From positions 7,944,501 through 8,008,500 of the forward strand of contig OU015568.1 in NCBI GenBank assembly GCA_907165135.1: a stretch of DNA of 64,000 nucleotides, in the 5' to 3' direction. The notes beneath the pieces are model-generated. The model did not search any database. It saw nothing but the letters and a program-made list of their open reading frames with translations, and was not told where the DNA came from. The translations under genes and the position numbers were made by a program. Source of the DNA: Oikopleura dioica (Eukaryota; Chordata; Appendicularia; Copelata; Oikopleuridae). This document shows, in pieces, positions 50,763-60,640 of the stretch. Position 1 is the first letter of the stretch. Each line of letters opens with the position of its first letter.

Positions 50763-51727
50763 CTACATTGACGGCACATTATCTTTTATCCAGGAAAGTG
50801 CATGCGTGATAGATGCGTAAATTGTTGGTGCTCCTTCTTCTGCGCACCCTCTGCTTCGATTGACGACTCCAACAAGCGTTGCTTTTCCATCAACATCGCA
50901 GATCAGGGGACCTCCGGAGTCTCCCTTAATTAACATCAACTATTGTTCATAAAATATTAACTCACGTGACAAGCGCCAGTATTAGCATCAGTGAGTCCAT
51001 TGCCGTCAAAGTCAGGTAAGCCGGCGCAAATGTCATCTTCATGAAGCGTTTCATAAACTGAGTTGTTTCGGCAATATTCTTGGTCCAGCAGATATATGCC
51101 CGCCGACTTTAGTGTCTTGGATGGCTTGTTTTTTGAGGTTTTCCCAAAACCAGCTATCCAACATTCAGTTCCGTGGGCGGGTACTTCCGATGGTAGACAA
51201 GGAGCAGATACGATTTTATCCACGTCAGCAGATTCAATGGAATCGGTAAACTTGATCAAGCACCAGTCGTTGTTTTCTCCAGTATGATTTGGGTGAGCAA
51301 TGAAATCCGTCGATGTGAGTTTGAATTCAGAGACTATGAAATATAATTAAAGCTGTCAAGAATATTATACTATTATCCGCGTTATCTTACCGTCAACTTT
51401 GCCCGTCAAATACGTCGACTTTGAATCGCCGAAGAAAGCATCAACCTCGCTGAACTCGTCTCTGCAGCAATGAGCTGCTGTAATGACTGTATTCTTTTCC
51501 AGTACACTTCCTCCGCACAATGTCGAATACGAACCTCCTTTGACCCTTTTGAAACCAAGGCTAACAAACCAGGGCCAGTCCGAAGACTTCGCATTTGCTC
51601 CCCCAATGATTTTACCCGTTGAAAATCCCGCTTGAGCATTACAAGATTCCAAAGGTGGAATTTGATGTGACGTCGCAACGAAGGGCCCGAGTGTTGTGAC
51701 AGGCGTGTCACAGTTTATTTCAGGAAT
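50763..51727 (-). CDS. Trypsin-like serine protease (5' exons missing)
   Basis: S1-family protease on the minus strand, exons 51391-51727, 50966-51333 and 50763-50924 in phase. The activation site reads TGK|IIGGANAKSSDWPW. The catalytic triad is complete: His in VITAAHCC, Asp in ENNDWCLIKF, Ser in CHGDSGGPL. The C-terminal helix ends SWIKDNVPSM. A short propeptide with Cys (NCDTP...LESCN) precedes it, as in chymotrypsin-like zymogens. The first exon listed begins at an acceptor (CCTAG), so a signal-peptide exon must lie upstream, but there the large GANTC-rich element begins within about 80 bp. It is either displaced beyond the window or lost, so the gene may be disrupted. Confidence 0.85.
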
Positions 51728-52032
51728 CTAGGACAAAGGGATTAGCAGCCCGCTAGAAATAGAACGCGGCAGGAGAGCCTAGTAACCAATGGCAGGGACT
51801 CCCAGGACGCAGCAAAAGGTGACAAAGGCGCCCGAGAGCACCTGGTTTCGAGCGGGTGCACCGGAATCACGCAGGTTCACTCTAAAGGTTCTTAGCCTGC
51901 AGCTAAAACCTAAATCGAGAAATTTAAAATAGAGGCTTTTTCTCAGCAGAAGCATTACCAATAAGACTCCTAGCTGAATCAAAAGACTCTAGGTAGACCA
52001 TCAATCGATGCTACCGCTTATTTCACCAGTCC

Positions 52033-52040
52033 CAGGACTA
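52033..52040 (+). promoter_or_regulatory. Possible TATA box of the large element
   Basis: GACTATAAACCTC lies about 215 bp before the first ORF of the element and is the only TATA-like site in its 5' region. Confidence 0.35.
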
Positions 52041-52253
52041 TAAACCTCTTCAGCCTCACGCAGTGCGTCTAAGGCTCAAGCTTCCTCCATTAGCGGCCAC
52101 ACCGGTGCGCCAAGCCGAGCCAATCAGCTCTCAGGCTACTCTGAAGGAATCAAAAAAAAAAAGAGAAAGAAAAAGAGAATCTTTCCTTAAAGAAGTTCGG
52201 AATTCTTCTTCCCCAGTTCAGCGGGACTCACTATTTACTCCTCTTCTTCAGAC

Positions 52254-52460
52254 ATGATCGAAGAAGCCTTCGTTAAGGCAGCGGAGGAATTCGGCCCCAA
52301 ATGGGGAGTGGCTTTGGACTCAGATCCTACACGCCCAATTGAAAACTCTCAAAGAAGAATCCAAACCCTCGACGAGGATATTTCCAGGAAAGGATCTCAA
52401 AAGATAAACCTCAGAATCCCTCGGCTAGCCCAGAAGGAAGAATCTTTTCCCCATTCTTAG
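52254..52460 (+). CDS. Small ORF at the 5' end of the element
   Basis: 68-aa frame starting MIEEAFVKAAEEFGPKWG, charged, no recognised domain. It shares the GANTC-rich composition of the element and ends 39 bp before the next ORF, so it could be a leader protein or a first exon of the following gene. Confidence 0.4.
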   Translation: MIEEAFVKAAEEFGPKWGVALDSDPTRPIENSQRRIQTLDEDISRKGSQKINLRIPRLAQKEESFPHS

Positions 52461-52499
52461 AATTTTTTTTGATCCTCTCAAAGAAACACCCTTCTGCTC

Positions 52500-55462
52500 A
52501 TGAGCCAGATAAACTGGAAAAGACTCTCCCGTACGGCAATGGCGACTCCGAAAATAGCACCTAGGCTCTTAAGACTCTACGTCCCTGCGGATGCGAACGA
52601 GCCTCTATCCAATCACAGATTGGTTTTCGATCGCCAAACTCCTTCAAAGGCGAGATTCAACTTCTCAGAACTCTCCTCTTGGGCCCAAATCATATTTACG
52701 GCACCATCAGGGAAAGAGTCACTCTGGATAGCCCACCAAAGCAACGAACCCGCCTTCATCCTCTCCATTATAATGGAAGAAATTGCAGAAGCGGAGAATG
52801 ACCGCCCAGACTCTTGGCTACTGGAATCCAAGCCATACCCGTTCAAGCCATCGGAGAGTCCCACAAAGTTGTTGAAGCAAGAATCGTTGGGAACAAACGA
52901 CGCTCCTAGCGTCAAACTGGACGACCACGAAACCATCTTCAGCCTTTTAGAAGCGCTAAAGATAGGAAGCACTAAAGGCCCGCTCAGAATCGTGGCCCGA
53001 AATTCAGACTCCCACCCGGCTCCGAACCTTCAAAAATCAGAAGAAAAGGGCAGACTCTTTCCGTTCAGTATCCTGGAAGAACTAAAGAACTGGGAAAAAA
53101 TCAACGGCCAAGACTGGTTTTGCGAATGGGAAGGCTCCGAGAATCAAGACATTCTAGATGAAGGTTTCTGGCATCACGTCTGCCTCCGAGTGATCAGGGA
53201 AAGTAAAGTCAGGACTCAAGCGAACTACGAAAGACCAAGCTTCACAGACGAAAACTGGCTCCGAAGACTCATAAAAAAGGGCCTCGAAACGATCTTCGAC
53301 TCGATGCCAAGACCAGACGCTTTCATGAAGCCGCAGGAGCTCCTGGACTCACTCAAAATGCTGAAATCGATTCACAGTGACTGGCACGAAATTTGCCACC
53401 AGAGAAACGCCTGGCTGGAGCTCAAAGAAGACAGAGACACCCAGTGGGCAAGGAAGGGACCAACAAATGCAAATGCATGGATCATCGATGTGATCGGTGA
53501 ATATGCCTCAGTAGACTCTGCGACGCCGAACCCGACGCCGCTGACTAAGATTCTTACGCCATTGCTGCTTCATTTGGTGCACAAGCAACTCGCCCAAGAC
53601 TCCGTCATCGGACAAGACGGAAGCTGCAAAGAAATGCCCACACAGTGGCACACGGACTGGAAAGAACTGAAAGACTCCAATTCGCTGAAAAAGTGGCTAG
53701 AATTAGCAGCAAAGAAGGTTAATCCAATTAACACGACGGTCAGAATCAAAGAAGTCGGCAAAGGAAACTCCAACTGGATTCTCTGGATCCCCTACAAAGT
53801 GGTCCCCCAATTATGGGTCATTAATTACGGCGAGGACTCTGAGCATCTCAGAGAAAGATCCCTACTCTCAGTGGCAGCCCACCCAGCACTGGTACCACTA
53901 GAATCTGAAGCGCTTGAGAAGCTGGCCTCGGAGCCGTGGACGACTCAAAACGTCAAGAAATGCATCGCGGCGTTCCAGAAACCAACCAGAAATTATTACG
54001 CCTCCGGAGCCTGCATAGTCGGAATCAACCGACCCTTCCGAACTCAGAAAATCATCCTCGAAATCATCGCCAAAGTCGTCAAAGACTCCAAAGCCCACTC
54101 CCATTTACGATCAGTCGAACACAATTTGGGAATCTTAACAACCGGCTGGAATTGGGCAAACGGGAAAAGATTCAGCCCGGACAAAACCCTCGACAGCTTC
54201 ATCAGCACTTGGATGCGAAAAAGAGAAGAAGTCACAGGAGTCACGAGACTCAGATTCCTCCATTCACGCCCCGAGAAGCGCGAAAGATCTTGCGAATGGC
54301 CAATGTGCGGAGAAGCCGAGGCAGATTCAACTTGGTGCAAAACACACCAAGGATTCCGAGAACTGAAAGAAGCCCGACAGCAAAACTGCTCACCAAATTG
54401 CCAAGAAAGAAACGGCTTTGGCCTAATCAAGCCCACCCAAGAACACACCAGAATGGCTATCGACAGCGAAGAATGGCAGCAAACCTTTCTGAAGCTCTCA
54501 GAAACATTCAAGACAACAACGCTGAAAGACGCCGACGAAGAACTCATCGGGAGAATCCAAAACACAGCGGTGGAAGGTTTTGACTCGATTCTTGAGGCCT
54601 GAAATCTACGGCAGTCCTTTTCCAGGGAGAAAACGACACAACGTCGAACATTGCCAAAGGACTCAAAAAACTCGGCGGAGTCATAGAAAGACCAAGATTC
54701 GAAAGACCAGAAGCAGCAGGAATTGTCATCTATCACGCGGGTCTGGAAAGATGCGGAGGCAAATTCGATGCTTTCGTAGTTGGAAACACCACGGCCCCGA
54801 AGAATCTACACCTCCAAGAACTCGCTAAATCCATCGCAAGCGAATCTGGAGACAGCTGGTCGGAAGTGGCGAGACTCATCAAGGAACAGACATTCCAAAA
54901 GGACACTGTTCTGGTCCTCCCAGCCCAAGAAGATGCCAAAGCCCTAGAAAGAGCCCTCAGCACTTGGTCCGCCCCGTACGTCAAATTCGTCACCCAAGGC
55001 CTGATGAAGGATTTTCACCAAAAGCTTCGAGGAGACAAAAACCCAAGATTTTCGGGCCTTTGGGAAGTTTTTCAAATCGCTTGCGATTGCGGCTATGAAT
55101 CCAGATTCACCCCATGCTGGGCACACCCTAGGGTGGCGGAAATGATGGCCAGATGCTGCAACGGCCTCGACTCTAGAAATCGAGCTGTCTCAAAAATAGA
55201 CAAGCTCAGACTCAGGGCTAACAGAACAACCTGGGAAAACGTCACAGACAAGTCCCACGATTTGTCCCAGAATGCTCCATTCACGACTCACTTCAGAGAC
55301 ATCCTCTTAGACGGAATCAAAGCGGCGGAGAATCTAAACATGGACGAGGGAGCAACTGCCGGAGCCGAGAATCTCTTCCCAAACACTTGGACTCAGAACC
55401 TCCAGACCATCGAGGAAAGATTCGCACGAATGAATATGACCAAAACCCGAGAGAATAACTAG
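52500..55462 (+). CDS. Large unrecognised element protein, split by a -1 frame change
   Basis: The first frame (52500-54602, 700 aa) continues in the -1 frame from about 54596 to 55462 (a further ~288 aa). The second frame has no ATG near its start and reads naturally from CTG AAA right at the stop of the first; a third C in GGCC would fuse them. A cysteine/histidine cluster (CEWPMCG, WCKTH) near residue 605 looks zinc-binding, followed by CSPNC. The second part has CDCGYES, CW and CC pairs. No polymerase, helicase or protease motif was recognised. It is either a programmed frameshift or a one-base loss. Confidence 0.65.
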
Positions 55463-56255
55463 GAGAAATAGAAATCTGAATCCGCTTCTAGACTCTATTA
55501 GGAAAAGGCTCGAACGTAGGCCGTAAAAACGGACCGAACTTGAAATCCCCGAGCCTGGAAAAGACTCAAAACTCATCTCAAAATTCTCACACTGCTGTCA
55601 ACTGTTCAAAAACCTTCAAAACAGGAAAAGACTCGCCAAATATGAAGATTCTCAGCCAGAAATGAATCCCATAACACATAATACAGGATAATTAGAATCA
55701 AAAAGAGAGTCTTGTAAAAGAAATTCACTTCTTCCCAAAACGCGCAAAACTTCACAGCGATACCCATCAAAAGAGAATCAGAAAGCTTCAGAATCAGGAA
55801 ACGGACTCAAAATGTTAAAGAAATCCAAGCCAAAAACCAAAAGAATCCAATTTTGAGACCGTGGGAAAGTGAAAATTGACTCACGAGACGCAGCGCGCTG
55901 ATTGGCGGAGCACCTGGAAAGCCAAGGATAATCCAGCACTCATAACAGAGACGGCCAAATTGAATCAAATTTTTCTAAAAAAAAGAGAGAATCACCCTGG
56001 AATCCTTCTAAAGAGAAACATCTTCGACGCAGAAGCTTCAAACGCCCAGGACGCACAAAATTCTAGAGTCAATCTGTGGTTTTTCCGATTCTGAAAAACA
56101 GATTCCTTTTTTATTTTTATTTCTTTCTCTCAAATAAGGGAAAATCTTTTCCTTTCAAAAAAAAAAGAATTTTTCCTTTGCGCTCTCTCAAAAACCCAGC
56201 CAAATCTTAAAATTAAAATATTCGTGGCTAACAAGAATCAAAATTCAGACTCAAA
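55463..56255 (+). other. Inter-ORF region of the large element
   Basis: AT-rich, very dense in GACTC/GAATC, with poly-A runs near 55977 and 56159. An open frame at 55876-56094 lacks an ATG and is not called. Confidence 0.4.
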
Positions 56256-56525
56256 ATGACTAAAGACGCAATAAACGCCCAGAATCCCGATGCCAAAGAG
56301 CTCGAAAGACTCAGAGAAGAAGCTGGAATCATCAGAGACCCGATCGACCAGCCAGACTTCTGGAGAGAGAGGAAATCGGCGATCAAGAAAGACCCAGTGA
56401 CTCAATACCCTCAGGAATCAAAAGGACGAATGCTCATCCGACTCCGTCTCAGAATTGGCGACAGATTCAAAGACCTGCTTGAGCAGATGGTCCAAGGAAT
56501 GGGTCTTATTAAATATAAAAAGTAA
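56256..56525 (+). CDS. Element ORF, 89 aa, unknown
   Basis: Charged protein starting MTKDAINAQNPDAKELERL, basic towards the end (MLIRLRLRIGDRFKDLLEQM). Probably helical. No family recognised. Confidence 0.45.
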   Translation: MTKDAINAQNPDAKELERLREEAGIIRDPIDQPDFWRERKSAIKKDPVTQYPQESKGRMLIRLRLRIGDRFKDLLEQMVQGMGLIKYKK

Positions 56526-56609
56526 AAACTCTTCAAAACAAAAAGAATCAAATAGAAAAACCTAGCCATAACGACCCACACATAAGATTTCACGAATCCC
56601 AACGTCCAA

Positions 56610-57172
56610 ATGTCGCTCGACAGCTGGCAAGGCTCAATCAACACGGTCTCCCGAGTCCTCTCCGAGCTTGTGCGCGAAGAAAATGCGAAAATCGCCGAAG
56701 ACGACCGAGCCCAGTCAAACCAGAGCCTGTTCTATGGATGCCTCAACGCAGCGAAAGCTGCCATCGATGTCCATCCGCTCCTCAACATCGTCTACATCGA
56801 TGAGTCCCTCGAGATTCCAGAAGCAAGACTCCCAGCATATCAAGAACGAGTCTCAGCTCTCAAGGAAAAGGGTCAAAATCGAGAATCTTACATTCAAAAA
56901 AAAAATAGAAAAAACCCTTCCAAAAGTCAAGAGCGGACTTTCTGTTCCGAGAAGATCGACTCCCCAAGGAGGAACTTCGCGATTGGAAGAGGACTCGACG
57001 AAGCGAATACGTCAAAGATGGAGTCCCCAAAGACATCGCAGCCACGCTGGCAAGACGCGACTCAAGAACCATCGGCTGGACTTCTCGTCGAGACGGAACT
57101 ACACAGACTCACCCGGTCGAAGCTCAACGAGCCAAATGCCAGGAAACTCAAACCTATCAAGGAACGGGCTGA
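56610..57172 (+). CDS. Element ORF with probable intron, unknown
   Basis: The first part starts MSLDSWQGSINTVSRVL and runs to about ARLPAYQER. The most protein-like continuation is in another frame (ADFLFREDRLPKEELRDWKR ... ending GTG), reached by an intron with donor near 56850 and an acceptor at AATAG (56906) or CAAAAG (56928); a poly-A run lies within it. The unspliced frame runs on to 57197 but becomes low-complexity. No domain recognised; the second part is Arg/Asp-rich and may bind nucleic acid. Confidence 0.45.
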
Positions 57173-57425
57173 AAAGAATCTCAAATTGAGTCCTTAGTAA
57201 TTTTAGATATTCAAAACTAAAAACTCTCAAAAAAAAGAACGCCATAAAACTAAACCACGCAAGCTAGCGTGGGAAAATCTCTGAGCCAAGAAAACTGACT
57301 CACACTAACTAATTCAAAAGATAGAATCAGTCCTGATCTCAAAAATCCAGGATAAATAAGGGCTAAAAGAAAACCTTAATTTTAGACACCTTTTCAGTCT
57401 CAATTCAGAATCAACAGATTCCTCG

Positions 57426-57587
57426 ATGCAGACAGAGACTCAAACCTCAACCAACTCGACTCAAACTCAACTGCCACTGCCATCAGACGACTCGAACAAC
57501 AACGAGCGAGCAAGCATTGACTCCGGCCCAGACTTCTTTGAAGACTCATACAACGCACGCTCAGGAAAGAGTCTTAGAGAAATCTAA
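57426..57587 (+). CDS. Element ORF, Thr/Gln/Ser-rich, 53 aa
   Basis: Starts MQTETQTSTNSTQTQLPLP, acidic after. Preceded by TTTTCAG and CAACAG acceptor-like sites. It may be the first exon of the next gene, but the splice phases did not match. No function recognised. Confidence 0.35.
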   Translation: MQTETQTSTNSTQTQLPLPSDDSNNNERASIDSGPDFFEDSYNARSGKSLREI

Positions 57588-57654
57588 AAAAAAAAAAGGA
57601 ATCTAATTAGTAACGGGACAAATCAAGACTCCACTAAAAGACCCATCCCAGCTG

Positions 57655-58359
57655 ATGCCTTCGGCGAGCCACGGCCATCCAGCGGACTCCCCTGAAGACG
57701 GCTTTTCCTCAGACGAAGAAGTCCTGGAAGACTCAGAAGACGAAGGAGCCGAAGCCACCGCGGGATTCCCAGAGCCACAAAGCCAGGACAACCATCAAGA
57801 CTGGAGCCGAAGAACGGATACACTCTTCGAGTCAGCGGAGGAAGAAAAAGCAGCGGAAGAAAGACGACTCAGAATCGCCGCACGATGGAAAGAGCCGCTG
57901 GAAAACATAGAAGAAGAATCCGAATCCAACGCGTCGGCCAGAATGCACCAAAAAGAAGAGGCGGAAGAACAAAGGCGACTCCAAAAAGAAGAAGTCGACA
58001 GGCTCAAGAAGCTCAAGGAAGATCAGGAAGACAGAGAAAGAGTCAAAGAAGCCATCAGAGCCCGCATGAGACGCCAAGTGGAGGAGAACACGAGAATCCG
58101 CCGTGAATACTTCGAGGAAATCCAGCGGAAAAAGGAAGAACAAGAAGCTCAAGAAAGACGCCTGGCTCGAGACAGAGAAGCGGAAGAAAAGCGCCAAGCA
58201 GCCATCAAAGCGGAAGAAGATAAGGTGCTCACGAAGCCACAGGTGGGAATCTTGCTCGTCGCGGAAACCGGCAGAAGAGGAAACCATTACTACCTGTCGA
58301 AGAAAGAATCAAAGCTGATGAGCAGAATCTCAGGAATGGTTACACAGAAATCTAACTAA
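57655..58359 (+). CDS. Element coiled-coil protein, 234 aa
   Basis: An acidic N-terminus (PEDGFSSDEEVLEDSEDEGA) is followed by about 130 residues of Glu/Arg/Lys-rich coiled coil (RRLQKEEVDRLKKLKEDQED) and a short C-terminal domain (VGILLVAETGRRGNHYYLSK). The shape fits a structural or assembly protein. The frame is open upstream of the ATG, so an upstream exon is possible. Confidence 0.5.
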   Translation: MPSASHGHPADSPEDGFSSDEEVLEDSEDEGAEATAGFPEPQSQDNHQDWSRRTDTLFESAEEEKAAEERRLRIAARWKEPLENIEEESESNASARMHQKEEAEEQRRLQKEEVDRLKKLKEDQEDRERVKEAIRARMRRQVEENTRIRREYFEEIQRKKEEQEAQERRLARDREAEEKRQAAIKAEEDKVLTKPQVGILLVAETGRRGNHYYLSKKESKLMSRISGMVTQKSN

Positions 58360-58419
58360 TTAAAATCACAAACATAAGTAAAAAAGAAATCACTGTGTAA
58401 CCAAAAACGAGTCCGAGCG

Positions 58420-58917
58420 ATGCTTGACAACCGCCGAATCGAAAACTTCGAAGAAATCAGACAAGCCTGGTTCAGCAGCGAGGGACTCCTCAAATACAAA
58501 GACTCCCAGAGCCCCGGCCATCGCCAGTTCAAGTACAACACCAGAGCCGGCTGGACCATCAAAGAAGGAACCGAAAACTGGAGATTGGACCCAGTTGCAG
58601 CACTCACCGCCGAGGAACGACGAATCGTCCATTACCTGGTGGAGTTCCTCAACTACCAGGGAATCAAGCGAAGATTCAAGGAAGCACTGGGTAAGTCAAC
58701 TCCCGTTAAAAAAAAAGAGAATCTAACTTATGATTTAGACCACGGACTCCTCGACCCCGCCAAGATGGACGCGATCCTCGTCTTCGCCTACAAAGTCTGC
58801 GGTGGTAACCTGGTCCACTACATCCGTTTCGTCTTCGTCCGCCTCTACAGACTCAACGACATCCCCATCCCTCCAGTCCACCAAGACGCCACACCAAAGC
58901 CACGACGCTTCCACTAG
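58420..58917 (+). CDS. Element ORF, 165 aa or 149 aa if spliced
   Basis: Starts MLDNRRIENFEEIRQAW; contains a basic helix-rich region and a C-terminal part ILVFAYKVCGGNLVHYIRFVF. A 48-bp stretch (58691-58738) has GTAAGT, a poly-A run, a GAATCTAAC branch-like motif and TTTAG. It is a multiple of three with no stop, so either form is translatable. The composition of this stretch (KKKENL) suggests it is a real intron. No family recognised. Confidence 0.5.
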   Translation: MLDNRRIENFEEIRQAWFSSEGLLKYKDSQSPGHRQFKYNTRAGWTIKEGTENWRLDPVAALTAEERRIVHYLVEFLNYQGIKRRFKEALGKSTPVKKKENLTYDLDHGLLDPAKMDAILVFAYKVCGGNLVHYIRFVFVRLYRLNDIPIPPVHQDATPKPRRFH

Positions 58918-59171
58918 AAGAAGCCAAATCCAGACTCTTAGACTCAAACTGCCTTTTTATGCCTCAAATCACTGAAACAGAATCTTACCCTTTCTTCATT
59001 TTTCCAAATTTACAGAAAAGCTGTTCATAATAAATAATTTCGATCTCATCAGAAGATCCTCGCCTCTTCCTTTAGAAAGCATTAAAAAAAAAAATAAGAA
59101 ACTCTTTAAAACCAAAGCTGGAAAAGAAAATCAAAAACCAAGAAACACCAAAAATAGAATCAAAGTTCAGA

Positions 59172-60640
59172 ATGGAGAGTCAAAGTTCAGATTCGGATTT
59201 GGAAGGCTTTAAACTCCCATCAGAATCAGGCTCGGGCCCGTAAGAAAATAAAAGAGTCACTCAAAATAAGAATAAACTTCTCAAAACATAAAAAAAAAAG
59301 ACTCTAAATAGAAGCCCCAAAAAACAGAGGATTCCGATGCAGAAGCCCCCACAACAGATCACCCAAAAAGCCCAATAGCGGCTAAACAAGCCACGCCGGA
59401 AACTCCCCCTCAAACGCGAAACTCTAGCGTGAATCTGGAGAGGCTCAAAGGCCTTGTTTGGGATATCCAAAATAGCCTTAATACGAATGCGTCAATCCCG
59501 CCAAAAAGAATCTTATGCTATGGAGAAACGCTAGAAGATCGAATTAAAAACCTAGCAACGGAAGCCGCGAGAATCATCTCCGAATCTCAAGAATCCTCGA
59601 AAATCATGAAAGCGATCCTTCAAGAGGCTGAGCATGAAGGCCTCCAGGGAATCCAACTAATAGATGCCTTCCAAACAATCGCCACAATCGCACATAGCCC
59701 ATCCATCGGAATCAACCGTAGACTCGCATCCACAAATAAGGTGGAGCTCGAAATGATTCAAGGCAAACTAGAACACTCGGTTAGACCAGTAGTCGAGAGA
59801 CTCATGAAACAGGTGCACGAATCAAACGTCTATAACTCAGCGGAAATAGTTTTTTGGGCAAAAATGATGGAACCATTGGAAAGAGACTCTGTCTCAAAAG
59901 CTGACCTTCTGAAGCTGGAAGAAGCAGTTTCCTGGATATTGGGCAGACTCTGGAATGACTCAGCAGAAGCCATCTTCAGAATGATTCTGGCGCGCTGCAA
60001 ACCTCCAGAAAACCTCAATTCACGTGCCTCTCCGCGAATGACGCTCATCGCCCACATTTGGAACATTAGGTTCAAAAATATACTAAACCTGAGCCCGGAA
60101 AAGCGTCGGGCATCCTTCGCGAACGAGAGGCAACTCTGCTCCTCCATCACCAACGCGATATTCGGGGAGATTCTTTTTCAACTTACTAACACCAGATGCA
60201 TCTTTCCGAGACTCTTATCAAGTGCAGCAAGATCAGCCTGGACTCACCTAAACACAATCTTCGGAGTCTCAAATCCAATTAGCATGACGCTCAGAGAGTT
60301 TTTAACAAACATCGACGCAAATCAAGATTTCACCGCCTGGGATGCTATCAGGACGCTTCGGGCAATCTGGCCACCAAGAGATCGCATCGCAGCCGCAGAA
60401 TACAGAGTCCTTAATCTCAACGACATCGACAACCGACTTGAAAGAGGACTCGAAGACCCATCCTCGCTTCTCGGCACTACATACGAGAAACTCTTCTGGA
60501 AGATTCCGATCCCAAGAAGCTATGAATCCGCCCGCGCAGCCGCAGGATTCAAAAGAAAGAGAACAAGCCAAGAAGCCGAAGAGCTGGAAGTCCATCGAGG
60601 TGGAAATGCGAGCACTAGCGGACAAGGGAGTCTTCAATAG
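59172..60640 (+). CDS. Gag-like ORF of the RT element
   Basis: A short acidic first exon (MESQSSDSDLEGFKLPSES, 59172-59239, ending at GTAAGA) joins an open frame that runs through GTG at 59429 to the stop at 60640. Two phase-2 acceptors (exon starts near 59378 or 59428) are possible and the choice is not settled. The protein is helical, with RLKGLVWDIQNSLNTN and a basic tail (FKRKRTSQEAEEL) preceding the RT frame, which it overlaps by up to 300 bp. Position directly before RT suggests a Gag/capsid role; no zinc knuckle is present. Confidence 0.5.

Noticed and set aside
58424-58726. Ser/Pro-rich frame overlapping the element ORF at 58420
   Set aside because: Off-frame shadow; the 58420 frame has better composition and a plausible intron.
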